Part shown: piece by piece, positions 31,901 to 41,091 of the stretch
Position numbering within the stretch: position 1 is the stretch's first letter
Layout of the letters: each line of letters begins with the position of its first letter
Assembly: GCA_963727245.1 (NCBI GenBank)
Contig: CAVSFO010000013.1
Location: 124,001 to 188,000, forward strand
Reading direction: 5' to 3'
Length of the DNA: 64,000 nucleotides
Source: JBKQVT01 sp963727245
GTDB taxonomy: Bacteria > Planctomycetota > Planctomycetia > Pirellulales > Thermoguttaceae
Made by a program: the position numbers and the translations under genes
The notes under the pieces: model-generated
The model's input: only the letters and a program-made list of their open reading frames with translations
Told to the model about the DNA's origin: nothing
Databases searched by the model: none

Positions 31901-32081
31901 CGGCCGCGGCGACCTGCCCGTGCCCATCGTCCGCGAGCTGTTCACCGGCGCCAGCCAGCAGTTCCTGGTGATTTACGTCGACGGCCCCTTGCACAACCCG
32001 TCCATGCGGAAAGAGGCCTTCCCCGGGCTGAAAGAGGCGTTGCAGCACTTGCAGACCGATCTGCAAGGCAAGAGCATGTAG
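28927..32081 (+). CDS. Large AsmA-like membrane-anchored protein, frameshifted
   Basis: About 1050 aa. One N-terminal membrane anchor (WFVFKWGLALSVVGAALAVP) followed by a very long repetitive beta-rich region (VTIGSATLVKGEGISIRGLS, VTQVTIRHPTLRMTHRPNGS, VENGTVEIFDPLKN) typical of AsmA/TamB-like bridge proteins that carry lipids between membranes. The end (GRGTMQLRDADVYELPLMIS, then SSDVAFHVQGEHVYFDHLNF) matches planctomycete AsmA C-termini. Frames break near 30655, 31150 and 31565; two are single G losses. The TTG start at 28927 is tentative: GGGAGGG lies unusually close. Probably co-transcribed with the glycosyltransferase upstream. Confidence 0.7.
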
Positions 32082-32170
32082 TACGACGTTCAGAAAGTTC
32101 ATGCCGGCGAGAAAAGCCCCCCGTTTGCAACGGGGGGGCAACATCCAGCGGCAGGAACTTGGTGGAAGAG
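32081..32170 (+). repeat. 3'-end repeat element, copy 2
   Basis: Starts on the last base of the AsmA-like gene's TAG stop codon: GTACGACGTTCAGAAAGTTC, then GCCGGCGAGAAAAGCCCC, the C6/G7 hairpin, and CATCCAGCGGCAGGAACTTG. Confidence 0.8.
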
Positions 32171-32210
32171 GCAGTAGCCGTGAGCTAGACTTGTTTAGGG
32201 GAGGTTGCCG

Positions 32211-32540
32211 ATGAGCATAGGACCGATGAACGCCATCGCCGCCAGCGTGGCCGGCACCCCGCTGGCGCAAACGCGGGGCCCCGACGTGGAGCGCGCCGGG
32301 CAGGACCTCGGCGTGCAGCAACACGCCGTACAGGGCGAACTCACGGCCGAATCGGCCTCCGGCGTCGGCGAAACGGACGGCGAGGAACACCAGACCGGCG
32401 AGCGCGACGCCGACGGCCGGCTGCCTTGGAAAATTCAGGTCGCCGACAAAGAGACCGGCGACGACGAAGATGTTCCCGCCGGGCCGCCCGCCAAAGACCC
32501 CGCCGGCCAGAGCGGCAACCTGCTCGACCTCAGCGGGTAG
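32211..32540 (+). CDS. Conserved planctomycete hypothetical protein
   Basis: 109 aa, ATG 32211 with GGGGAGG upstream. Hydrophilic and acidic: MSIGPMNAIAASVAGTPLAQ, ERAGQDLGVQQHAVQGELTA, then a strongly acidic stretch ending near DADGRLPW, and a Pro/Gly-rich tail. No cysteine, no membrane segment. The first ~75 residues follow a pattern I know from many planctomycete genomes with no assigned function. It may share a transcript with the AsmA-like gene upstream. Confidence 0.65.
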   Translation: MSIGPMNAIAASVAGTPLAQTRGPDVERAGQDLGVQQHAVQGELTAESASGVGETDGEEHQTGERDADGRLPWKIQVADKETGDDEDVPAGPPAKDPAGQSGNLLDLSG

Positions 32541-32567
32541 GGCAGATCCGGAAACGCGGCTGAAAAC

Positions 32568-33295
32568 TCAATTACTTTGGCCTTGCTTGCAGCGTCGAGC
32601 CGCCTTCTGAATGTCGACGCACGAAATTGCAAAGTTAAGGTTCTGGCCGCCCACGCGGCAGAACGTGCTTATGCCGACAACCTCGCCTCGCTGATTCACA
32701 AGAGGGCCGCCACTGCTTCCAGGTGAGATTGCCGCGTCGGTCTGTACCCAGGTCCCGTCGAACCGCTTTCCGAGGTTAAGCTCATTAAGGTATTTTGCGG
32801 TCCTCACGCCGCTTACAATTCCGCGGCTGAGGCTGGACTCAAAGCCTTTCGGACTCCCGAATGCAGCCACGTCCTCGCCCTGTTTTGGCAACGCGGCGCT
32901 CACGGCAAGCTTCTTCATCAGTTCCTTGCGGGTCGTGATACCGACAACGGCGATGTCCTTCGCCTCGTCCAAATACAGCACTCCGTCGGCCCTCGCGGAG
33001 ACCCCTCCTTGAAATTTCACCGTCAGGCTCCGGCAGCCGTCGACCACGTGGTGATTAGTAACAATCATTGTGTCGGCGGCAACGAAACCTAGCTCCCCGG
33101 AGCGGCTTCCGTCATCAGATTCACGACCGACGGCTGCACCTTCTCACTCAGCGCGGCGAGGCGTTCATCCGCGCGCAGGCGCGCCGTGGGAAGGAAAAAC
33201 AGCGACAAGAACAGAAGCCGCCAGGTAATTGCCCGCCGTTGAAACGCCACACCGCGATTCGCGGTATACGCCCGCGCCACCGGCCCGTTGCCCAT
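32568..33295 (-). CDS. Secreted trypsin-like serine protease (HtrA/S1C-like, no PDZ), frameshifted
   Basis: About 242 aa. Start at 33295 is set by GGAGGT six bases upstream; a signal peptide follows (ITWRLLFLSLFFLPTARLRA). The catalytic triad is clear: His in IVTNHHVVDG, Asp in DIAVVGI, Ser in SPGSSGGPL. The frame breaks near 33093, where one G lost from GGGGG separates LMTEAAPGELGFVAAD from the catalytic part. The protein ends soon after the protease fold (VDIQKAARRCKQGQ), so it has no PDZ domain, unlike DegP. Probably extracytoplasmic. Confidence 0.8.
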
Positions 33296-33752
33296 GACCG
33301 CTACCTCCATCTAGAAGAAAGGGAGCACACCGCCATCGCCATCCCGGGAGCCTTGCGACAGCCTTGGAGAGAAGCAACGTCGGCGGCTCCCATGCGGGAG
33401 CCTGCCCCGAACGTTGTCTCTCCGAGGAACATGTCGCAATTTCCCGGAAACAACGATGGATCAGGTTGTAGTCGATTATCGAAACGCGGTTTTGCGAATA
33501 ATTTCCCTGCGTGTTTTGATTGGTAACTCTCCCGCCAGATTACACCGAAGCACCGTGCCGGTCAATACCCCCCGGACCGCAAAATAACACTCCGCCCCGC
33601 GAGCAAGGCGCGGACTGAGGCGCGGACACGGGGAGGCGCATACCCGTTTCGCCCCGGCTGGCGACAGGGGATAATCGTGCGTTCAGCGTAAGCATTGTGC
33701 CGATTCGACGCAGTTCCATCTATGCTGAAGGATAACTACGGCGGACGCGGCC
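33296..33752. other. Gene-free stretch
   Basis: Upstream of the protease gene and downstream of DAHP synthase (whose end is at 33753). Moderately A/T-rich in 33430-33530. I see no gene, repeat or clear terminator in it. Confidence 0.4.
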
Positions 33753-34799
33753 TCACCGCCGGCAGCAGGCGCAGTGCTCGTTGGGCTTGATCTCGCGGCC
33801 GACCGCTTCCGCCACCCGGCTGCAAAGCCGCATCAACTCCTCGAACTGGACAAGATTCAGCGACTGGTAGCCGTCGCTCAGGGCGTTCTCCGGATCGGGA
33901 TGCACTTCCACGATCAGGCCGTCGGCGCCGGCGGCAATCGCGGCCGCCGCCATCGGCGCGACCAGGTTGCTGTGGCCCGTGCCATGACTCGGATCGACCA
34001 CCACCGGCAAGTGCGTCCGCTCGTGCAGGTAAGGGACCGAAGCCAGGGTAAGCGAGAAGCGGGTGTGGGTCTCGAAGGTGCGGATGCCCCGCTCGCAGAG
34101 CATCACCTGCGGGTTGCCGGCGTTGAGGACGTACTCGGCGGCCAGCAGCAATTCGTCCATGGTGGCGCTGTACCCGCGCTTGAGCAACACCGGCTTGCCG
34201 GCCTCGCCGACGGCCTCCAGCAGGCGGTAGTTCTGCATGTTGCGGGCGCCGACCTGGAGCACGTCGGCATACTCGGCCACCAGGGGCACGTCGGTGGAGG
34301 AGATCACTTCGGTGACCACGGCCAGGCCGGTCTCCTCGCGGGCGGCGGCGAGGATCCGCAGCCCCTCTTCCTTCAGGCCTTGGAAGCTATAGGGGCTGGT
34401 GCGCGGTTTGAAGGCCCCGCCCCGCAAGGCCGTGGCGCCGGCGGCCTTGACCGCCCGGGCGGTGGCGATCATCTGCTCCTCGTCCTCGACGGAACACGGC
34501 CCGGCGATCATGCCGACGTGGCTGTTGCCCACGGCCAGGCTGCCGGCCCGGACCACGGTCGGTTCGTTCTTCACCTCGCGGCTGGCGACCTTATAAGGGG
34601 CCAGGATCGGCACCACTTCGGCCACGCCCGGCCCGCTTTCCAGCGACTGGCGGAACTCGTCGCGTTTCTCGCCGATGGCGGCGATGACCGTTCGCTCCGT
34701 GCCGAAGATCGGGTGTGCCTTCAGTCCCAGCCGTTCGACTTGCCGTATCATGTGCTGGATCTCCTCGTTGCTGGCCCCTTTTTTCATCACGACGATCAT
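33753..34799 (-). CDS. aroF: 3-deoxy-7-phosphoheptulonate (DAHP) synthase, type I beta
   Basis: First step of the shikimate pathway: PEP plus erythrose-4-phosphate to DAHP. 348 aa, intact. Residues ~1-70 form the ferredoxin-like regulatory extension of the AroF/TM0343 group (MIVVMKKGASNEEIQHMIRQ); the TIM barrel follows with GPCSVE, RGGAFKPRTSPYSFQG, metal/PEP residues in KRGYSATMDE, ERGIRTFET, PVVVDPSHGTGH and VEVHPDPENALSDG, and ends CACCRR. Start at 34799 has CAGGAG upstream. A short peptide with clustered aromatic codons and an intrinsic terminator precede it, suggesting attenuation. Confidence 0.95.
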   Translation of the reverse strand: MIVVMKKGASNEEIQHMIRQVERLGLKAHPIFGTERTVIAAIGEKRDEFRQSLESGPGVAEVVPILAPYKVASREVKNEPTVVRAGSLAVGNSHVGMIAGPCSVEDEEQMIATARAVKAAGATALRGGAFKPRTSPYSFQGLKEEGLRILAAAREETGLAVVTEVISSTDVPLVAEYADVLQVGARNMQNYRLLEAVGEAGKPVLLKRGYSATMDELLLAAEYVLNAGNPQVMLCERGIRTFETHTRFSLTLASVPYLHERTHLPVVVDPSHGTGHSNLVAPMAAAAIAAGADGLIVEVHPDPENALSDGYQSLNLVQFEELMRLCSRVAEAVGREIKPNEHCACCRR

Positions 34800-34862
34800 G
34801 GAAAACACTCCTGCGCCGGGACTCGGAACCAATCCCTAAATCCCCAAATCCCTAAATCCCCA

Positions 34863-34899
34863 ATAAAAAAGCCCCGAGATCCAGGTGGGTCTCGGGGCT
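34863..34899 (-). terminator. Leader terminator before DAHP synthase (candidate attenuator)
   Basis: On the minus strand AGCCCCGAGA, loop CCCACCTGGA, TCTCGGGGCT, then TTTTTTATTG: a 10-bp perfect stem with a T6 run, 64 bp before the aroF start codon and 28 bp after the leader-peptide stop. Its 5' half (CGAGACCCACC) can pair with AGGTGG-TTCG inside the end of the leader ORF. Confidence 0.85.
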
Positions 34900-34927
34900 T
34901 TGGTCTTGTGCTGGTTGTGTCTTAGGA

Positions 34928-35014
34928 CTACGAACCACCTCCGACCCCGCGACCGGGCGGGCTAAACCAGTACCAATAATAGGAGGTGCGAATCACGTTC
35001 ATTACATTACTCAT
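34928..35014 (-). CDS. Aromatic-rich leader peptide of DAHP synthase
   Basis: 28 codons plus stop from ATG 35014 (24 from ATG 35002, same frame; GTG 35020 also possible). The middle reads RTSYYWYWFSPPG: two Tyr, Trp, Tyr, Trp, Phe, six aromatic codons in a row (TAT TAT TGG TAC TGG TTT). It ends GVGGGS and a TAG, with no protein-like fold expected. Placement upstream of a terminator hairpin and of the first aromatic-pathway gene matches trp/phe-type attenuators, where ribosome stalling on scarce charged tRNA lets transcription through. No strong ribosome-binding site is visible. Confidence 0.85.
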   Translation of the reverse strand: MSNVMNVIRTSYYWYWFSPPGRGVGGGS

Positions 35015-35051
35015 CGTCACCCAAAGCGGGAGAACTTGCGTAACACTCTTA

Positions 35052-35079
35052 TTTTTACACGGCCCGCGGAAAAAAGCAA
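35052..35079 (-). promoter_or_regulatory. Possible sigma-70 promoter of the aroF leader
   Basis: Minus strand TTGCTT (35079-35074), 16-nt spacer, TAAAAA (35057-35052) with an upstream TG. Would start transcription about 30 bp before the leader ORF. The match to consensus is partial. Confidence 0.4.
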
Positions 35080-35126
35080 GCGGATTTCTCGGGCCAGTCC
35101 CGGATTGCCCCCAGTATCCGTCCGCG

Positions 35127-35293
35127 GGTGGCCCCGATAGCTTCGCTATCGGGGTGCCGCAGGCACAAGAGGCCTTCGTGGCGTATTGAATCTCCTCTTG
35201 CGGCTCCGCCGCCCCGATAGCGGAGCTATCGGGGCCACCCGGGATCGCGAAGCTATCGGGCCACCCGGGATCGCGAGGCTATCGGGCCACCCG
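35127..35293. repeat. CCCCGATAGC repeat element, copy 2
   Basis: GGTGGCCCCGATAGC...GCTATCGGGG, then GGCACAAGAGGCC, CCTCTTGCGGCTCCGCCG, then three consecutive GCTATCGGG-CCACCCGGGATCGCG units. Inverted relative to the copy at 16257. Confidence 0.75.
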
Positions 35294-35317
35294 AGAGACA
35301 CGACGACGAAGCGGGCG

Positions 35318-38300
35318 TTAATGCGGCTTCTCCGCCAGCAGGGCTTCCAGCTCGATTTGCACCGGCTGCGATTGCAGCACGATCAGGCACTGGGACGCCG
35401 GATCGAAGTCGATCACCGCCGCCCCGCCGGCGTCGCTCCAGGTGGAGCCGCCGACGCGGCTCTTGATCTGCTCGATGAGGGCCGAAGCCGCCCGCGCTTT
35501 GGACGGCAGGCCCTCGACCTTGTAAAACTCCAGTTCCAGCCGGGCCATCAGGGCCTTGCGCGTGGTCACCTGGATCGTGCGCGAGTCGACGACGCGATAG
35601 CCCAAGGCCAGCGGATCGAGCAACTGGGCCAGCGCCTCCGCCAGCGGCTTCTTCTGGACCTTCAACGACGCCTTCAGATCGTCGGCCAGGCCGGCGGCCC
35701 ACAGCGCCGAGCGATCGACGACGATCTCCACGCCGGCCTGCTTCTTGAGAAAGACGAGGATCTCCGCCAGCGGCGCGGGGGGACTGAAGTTGACGGACAC
35801 CTCTTTGTCGAGCATCGCCCTGCCACGATCCCAACGGGTGGCCAAGTTGAATCGCTCGGGGGCCAACCGGCTGCGCGGGGGCTTGCCCTGCCCGATGCGC
35901 AACTTCTCGCAGAAGGCGACGATCTGATCGTGGACGGCGCCGGTCTGCATGATGGCCAGCGCCCCGGTCGTCGCGCAGCGAACCGCGCCCGCCGTGAATC
36001 TGCCAGGACTCGGGCGCCACGAATTCCTGGATCAGGCCCGCCAGTTCCGCCACCCCCTTGGCGTCGCCGCCGGTCAGGTCGGAGATGGTATAGTGCACCA
36101 GGCGGAGGGTTTCGCGATACTCGGCCGGACTGGTGACCAGCACCCGGCCGGCGTCGGCAACGAGGGCGAGCTTGCGGGCGGCCAGGATCGCTTCCAGGGC
36201 CTTGCCGACGGTCGTCGCTTTCAGCCGCACGCTCACCGGATCGCGCAGCGATACTCCGGCCGCCGCCAGGGCGTCCGGATCGATCGTGATCGGCAACGCG
36301 CTCAGCGACGACAACGTGTCGATCGCCTCGCCCAAGGACACGTCGGGAAGCTCGATCTCGGGGATCTTGCCGGCCAAGCGGGCCTCCACGTCGATCGCCG
36401 CGGCGGCATGTCCCGGGGCTTCCGGCGCGGCGGGCTTGTGCCTCGCCTTGTCCGCTCCGGCCGTATGCTCCTGCCCCGGCGTGGCGTCCTCCGGCGGGCC
36501 GATCTCGGGCCCTTGACCGGCCGGACCGGCGGCGGCCGGCTTGACCTCCAAGGCGGCCGCCGTGACCTCGTTGCTGCCGTGGATCGTGGCCAACTGCTCC
36601 AGCACGCGGGGATCGACGTCCTTCGAGATGAAGCGGACGGCGCCGTCGGCCATGCCGGCCGACATGCCGTCGGCCTGCCCGCTGCCAAAACCGTCCGGTC
36701 CGTTCACGTAGGGCCGCTGCGTCAGGGCCCGCACGGTGCCGTCGCCGCCGGCCGCCCAGGCGCCGCAGCGGTCGGTCACGCCCAGGACGGCAATGGTGTT
36801 GGAAGCGCCGCGGGTAATGTCCTCCACGCGGGTGCTGCGGCCATAGCCGAAGACCCCGGCCTTTGGATCGTCCGCCTTCAGGCTTCCGGCGGCGGGCCCG
36901 ACCCCGGCCACGCCCACGTAATGCGTGACGGGAAAGCCTGCTTCCGTCCGGGCCGGCCCCAGCACCGGGTTGACCACTTCCGGCAGCGGCCGCTGGGTCA
37001 CGGGGCGGTTCTGCGCTGTTCCAGGAATAGCCGAAGTCCAACTGCTCCTTCCAATCGGGATGGCCGAAATAGGGCAGCAGCGCGGCAATCCAACTCAGTC
37101 GCGTTTCCGGCGGCAGCAACGTGCCGCCGACGGCGCCGGCGGGGAAGCGGCCCTCCGTCTTCTGGCATTCCAGCAGCTTGCCCACGATGTGGGCATGGTT
37201 CTTTTCATCGACCCGGCGCCCCGCCGCCAGCCAGTCGCCGCGCATGGCGGGAAAGCCGTCGATGGCCGCCGCGGCCAGCGTCAACGGGGGCCGCGGCCAG
37301 TTCCATCGCATCCAGACAATCCCGTCGGCGACCTGAAATTGGGCGCCATCCAGGGCGGTCTCGCCGTCTTCCAGCACCATCCGATAGGGGTCGGCGGCCG
37401 GGACCCGTTTGCCCGCTTCGAGGGCGTCCTGCAGCGCGTTCGGCCTGCTTGGGCAGCAGCCGTTTGACCGACCGCCGCAACTCCTCCGCGTCCGAGCGGA
37501 CCTTCTCGGCGGCCGTTTCGCTTTCGCAAACCAGCGCCAACTCGCTCCGCGACGGATCGGACCAATAGAGGGTGCAGCCCAGCCCCACGGGACTTTCGCA
37601 AAGCTCATGCCAGAGGGGTTTCCGCGGCGGCCACACGTCCAAGAGGGCCGTGGGCAGTTTCCAGCGGGCCTCCCTGGCCGCCGCCAGATCGACCAACAAC
37701 ATGGCATCGGCATCGAGAGCGACCGCGCCCAGGAGCCGGCCCAGCGGTCGGCTTTCCAACTTGGCGTCGGCCCGCCGCCCCAGGCCGCGCAGCAGCGATT
37801 CGTCGCCGGTGACAATCGTCTGACGATCGACGACCAGCAGCGGGTTCGGCCACGTAGCGGCGGGCAGGCGGCGGCAAGCCAAACCGGCGATGCCCACGTC
37901 GGCCGCTTCGCCGCTGTGCGCCAGGGCGTCGGTGTTATGGTCCGGCGCCAATTCCAGGACCACTACGCTGCGCTCCGGCCAAATGGCCAGATCGCTGGCG
38001 GCCCAGGTCAACCGCTGCACGCCGTCGAGCGTAAGCCCCAGGCTCCGCAGCAGGGCGTCGATCGGGACGTGCCCCAGCAGCTCAAGCTGGCGAATCGACT
38101 TCTCCGCCTGCGGCTGCGATGCCAATTGCTTTGCGTGCACGCTGAACACCAGGGCTGTGCGATCGGGCAACCAGCGGCGATCGAGGCGGGGATTCGGGAG
38201 CGAAGGCGGCGGCTTGGGCACGCCTTGGGGCGACTGCACAGCCACCGCCTTTGCCGGCGGCTCGACCGCGGCCTTGCGATGACGGTGCGAAGCCACGATG

Positions 38301-39010
38301 GACCAGACGGCCACGATCAGCCCCAAGCCGACCAACGGGGCGGAACCCAGCACAAGCCAGCGGGCCCAGGCGAAGTTCGCCATCCCCAGCCAACCCAGCG
38401 CAGGGGCGGTCGGCGCAGCTTCCAGCGTGGCGCCAACCTCCATCGGTGCGGCGATCGCGACCACCGTGGCGGCACTGGCCGGCGGCGGCGCCGACGGCCC
38501 CGCGGCGCCCGGCGGCGGGCAGAAGGCCGCCGCCAGCACCGTCGAGCTGCCGGAGAGCAACGCCGGATCGCCCTTGGCGGAGAAAGGACCGGCGGCCGGG
38601 GAAGAAACCGCTTTGCTCGGCAGCGGCGGTGGCGGCGCCGGTTTTGCCGGCACCGCTGCCGCAAGGCGGCGGCCAATGTTCGAGTCGCTCCCGGCCGTCA
38701 ACGCCGGCTGCCCGGCGCCCGCCTTCGTCCCCGCGCCCTCGGGCTGGCCCGGCGTTTTCTGCCGCGGCTGTTCGGGCTGGCCTGCCGGCTTCGCCCGGCC
38801 AGGCTCGGGGCGGCCTTCCGGCTGGGGCGGCTTCCAGCCCAGGGGCGGCACGATCTGGACCATGCTGCCGCATTTCGGGCATTCCTGGATCGAGCCGATG
38901 ACTGCCGCGCTCCGCACCGTCAGCCGGGCGCGGCAGGTCGTACAGGTGATGGAGAACAGCGCCTTGTCCACGGTTCCGCTTGCGGCTTGAAAAGAGCCCC
39001 CCTGCCCCAC
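35318..39010 (-). CDS. Zinc-ribbon, DUF1559 and secretin-N-like multidomain protein, frameshifted
   Basis: About 1230 aa. In order: a zinc-ribbon-like start (ITCTTCRARL ... QECPKCGSMV), a ~170-residue Pro/Ala linker, one membrane helix (WLVLGSAPLVGLGLIVAVWS), ~350 residues unassigned, a DUF1559/SBP_bac_10 region (YFGHPDWKEQ, THYVGVAGVG, ADGMSAGMADGAVRFIS) and, last, repeats like the N-domains of secretins/STN (LPDVSLGEAIDTLSSLSALP, APLAEILVFLKKQAGVEI). Frames break near 35965, 37030 and 37440. GTG 39010 has GGGAGG eight bases upstream; TTG 39028 is an alternative. Divergent from the toroid protein. Function unknown; possibly bridges cytoplasm and envelope. Confidence 0.65.
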
Positions 39011-39232
39011 GAGGTGGGCCTCCCGCAATTGTACGTTTTTTTGCGGCCGTTGTCACCCACGATCCCTAACCCCATCAAGCTAAATCGTGGGAATCGCGCC
39101 AATATATTCCCCGCAATAATCCGCCCTTTCGCCGCGATTCTCATGGTAGAGACCGTCCACGCGGACGACCGGATTCCAGGGGACCGCCGGCTTTTTCAAG
39201 AGGTCCTCGCCGCGACAGAGGAGGCAGACGCC

Positions 39233-40878
39233 ATGGTCCAAACGGCCATCAACTCCACGCCGTTGGAGGATCGCGAGGATGAGTGCGACAACCCAACCTG
39301 GTCGGAGCAGTTCAGCGACTGGATGCACACGGAACTCATCTGGTATGCCAGCAGTTTCACTTTTCACTTGCTGGCACTCTGTGGCCTGCTGTTGCTGGGC
39401 AGCCGCGCCGCCCGAATCGTCGTCGACGCCGAGCCGAACATCCTGACCAGCCAAACCGTGGAAGCGGCGAAGCCGGGCCCCGACATCGACGCTTCCGGCG
39501 AGGAGCCCCAGCCTCCGCCGGCTGAGAAGCCGGATGATCCGCCTCCGCCCGCGGAAAACCGGCAGCCCCAGTCCGGCGGCCTGATCGAAATCAAGTTCGA
39601 CAACCAAAAAGAGTTTGTCCCGGGCGGCAACCATACGCCCTTTGTCATCCCGGGCCCGCCCGACGGCAGCCGGGCGCCTCTCAGTGTCACGGCGGTCGGA
39701 CCGGGCGCCCGGCTGCGCGGCCCGGGCGGCGCGGGAGACGATTGGAACAGCAACAAACCCTTCGCCTGGCGCGGACCGGGAGACGGGCCGGGCCATGGCT
39801 GGCAACGCGGCGGGGGCGGCACCGGCATCACTCCCCGCGAGGAGTTCGCCGTTCTGCGGGCGCTGGACTGGCTGGCGCGGCATCAATTGCCCGACGGAAA
39901 TTGGAGCCTGAGGAACTACACGCACCGCTGCACCGACGCCTCGTGCTCCGGCCCGGGCAGCGTAGAGGCCGACGCCGCGGCCACGGCGATGGGGCTGCTG
40001 CCATTCCTGGCCCACGGCGAGACCCACAAGAACTACGGCAAGCACGTCCACGTCATCACCAACGGACTGGTCTGGCTGGTGCGGCATCAGAAGCCCGACG
40101 GCGATCTGTCGGCCGGCGCCGAGCAGCAGATGTACGCCCATGCCCTGGCCACCATCACGCTCTGCGAGGCCTTCGGGATGACGAAGGACACGCACGTGGG
40201 CGCGGCGGCCCAGGCGGCGGTGGATTTCATCGTGGCGGCGCAAAACCGCCAGACCGGCGGCTGGCGCTACCATCCCGGCGACGAGGGGGACACCTCGGTC
40301 TTGGGCTGGCAGATCATGGCCCTGAGAAGCGCGCAACTGGCCAAGCTGAAAGTCGCCCTTCCCACCATGGACGCGGCGGGAAAATTCCTCAACTCCGTCG
40401 GCCAGGGCTATCACGGCGCCCAGGTACCTCCTACCAGCCGGGCGGAGCCGCCACGCCGGCCATGACTGCCGTCGGCCTGCTCTGCCGCCAATACCTCGGC
40501 GCCAAGCGCGACGATCCCCTCATGGCCGACGGCACCGCCTACCTGTTGGCCCACTTGCCGGAGGCCAGCCTCCACAATCTCTACTACTGGTATTACGCCA
40601 CGATGGTCATGCACAACATCGACCACGAGCCCTGGGATGTCTGGAACCGCAAGATGCGGCGGCTGTTCGTCGACACCCAGAACGTCGATCCCAAGCGCTG
40701 CGCCCGGGGAAGCTGGGACCCCAACGGCCCGACCAAGGACCAATGGGGCGACCACGGCGGGCGGCTCATGATGACCAGCCTGTCGGCCTTGACGCTGGAG
40801 GTTTATTATCGCTATCTGCCGCTGTACGCGCTCGACGGCCGGCCCGCTGTGCCCGGCACCGTTGCCGAACCAAAGTAG
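39233..40878 (+). CDS. Squalene-cyclase-like toroid domain membrane protein, frameshifted
   Basis: About 548 aa. ATG 39233 is preferred over 39143 because GAGGAGG lies eight bases before it. Layout: short cytoplasmic start, one membrane helix (LIWYASSFTFHLLALCGLLL), ~150 residues rich in Pro/Gly (EEPQPPPAEKPDDPPPP), then an alpha-alpha toroid with QW-like repeats: ALDWLARHQLPDGNWSL, GLVWLVRHQKPDGDLS, AQNRQTGGWRYHPGDEGDTS. The D-x-D-D of true hopene cyclases is absent, so cyclase activity is unlikely. One G lost near 40425 breaks the frame before SYQPGGAATPAM. Such proteins are abundant in planctomycetes with unknown role. Confidence 0.75.
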
Positions 40879-40947
40879 GGTGGGACGAGCGGAGCGAAGT
40901 CCCACCATTTTACGCGGGAATCGTGGTGGGACTTCGTCCCACCCTAC
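40875..40947. repeat. GTAGGGTGGG palindrome, diverged copy 7
   Basis: GTAGGGTGGGACGAGCGGAG...CTTCGTCCCACCCTAC. Its first bases contain the TAG stop codon of the toroid gene. TTTCCGCAACAGAAAC follows at 40959. Confidence 0.8.
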
Positions 40948-41091
40948 CCGATGCGGACTTTCCGCAACAGAAACGAATTAGCGGTTGCAACGGTTGTAAC
41001 TGGACTTTTGCAAATGCCGGCCCTCTCCCAACCAACCTGCGGCCGGTGCCCGGAGAGGGTGGCGTTGCCGAGCGACATGCTACGATTATGC

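Noticed and set aside
37409..40465. A 1018-codon open frame on the plus strand spanning two divergent genes
   Set aside because: Its first half is antisense to the DUF1559 protein and has the Arg/Gly/Pro-rich composition of a high-GC shadow; only the part from 39233 is real coding sequence.
39233..40878. Functional squalene-hopene cyclase
   Set aside because: Toroid repeats are present, but the catalytic D-x-D-D motif is absent and the protein has a membrane anchor and Pro-rich linker unlike cyclases.
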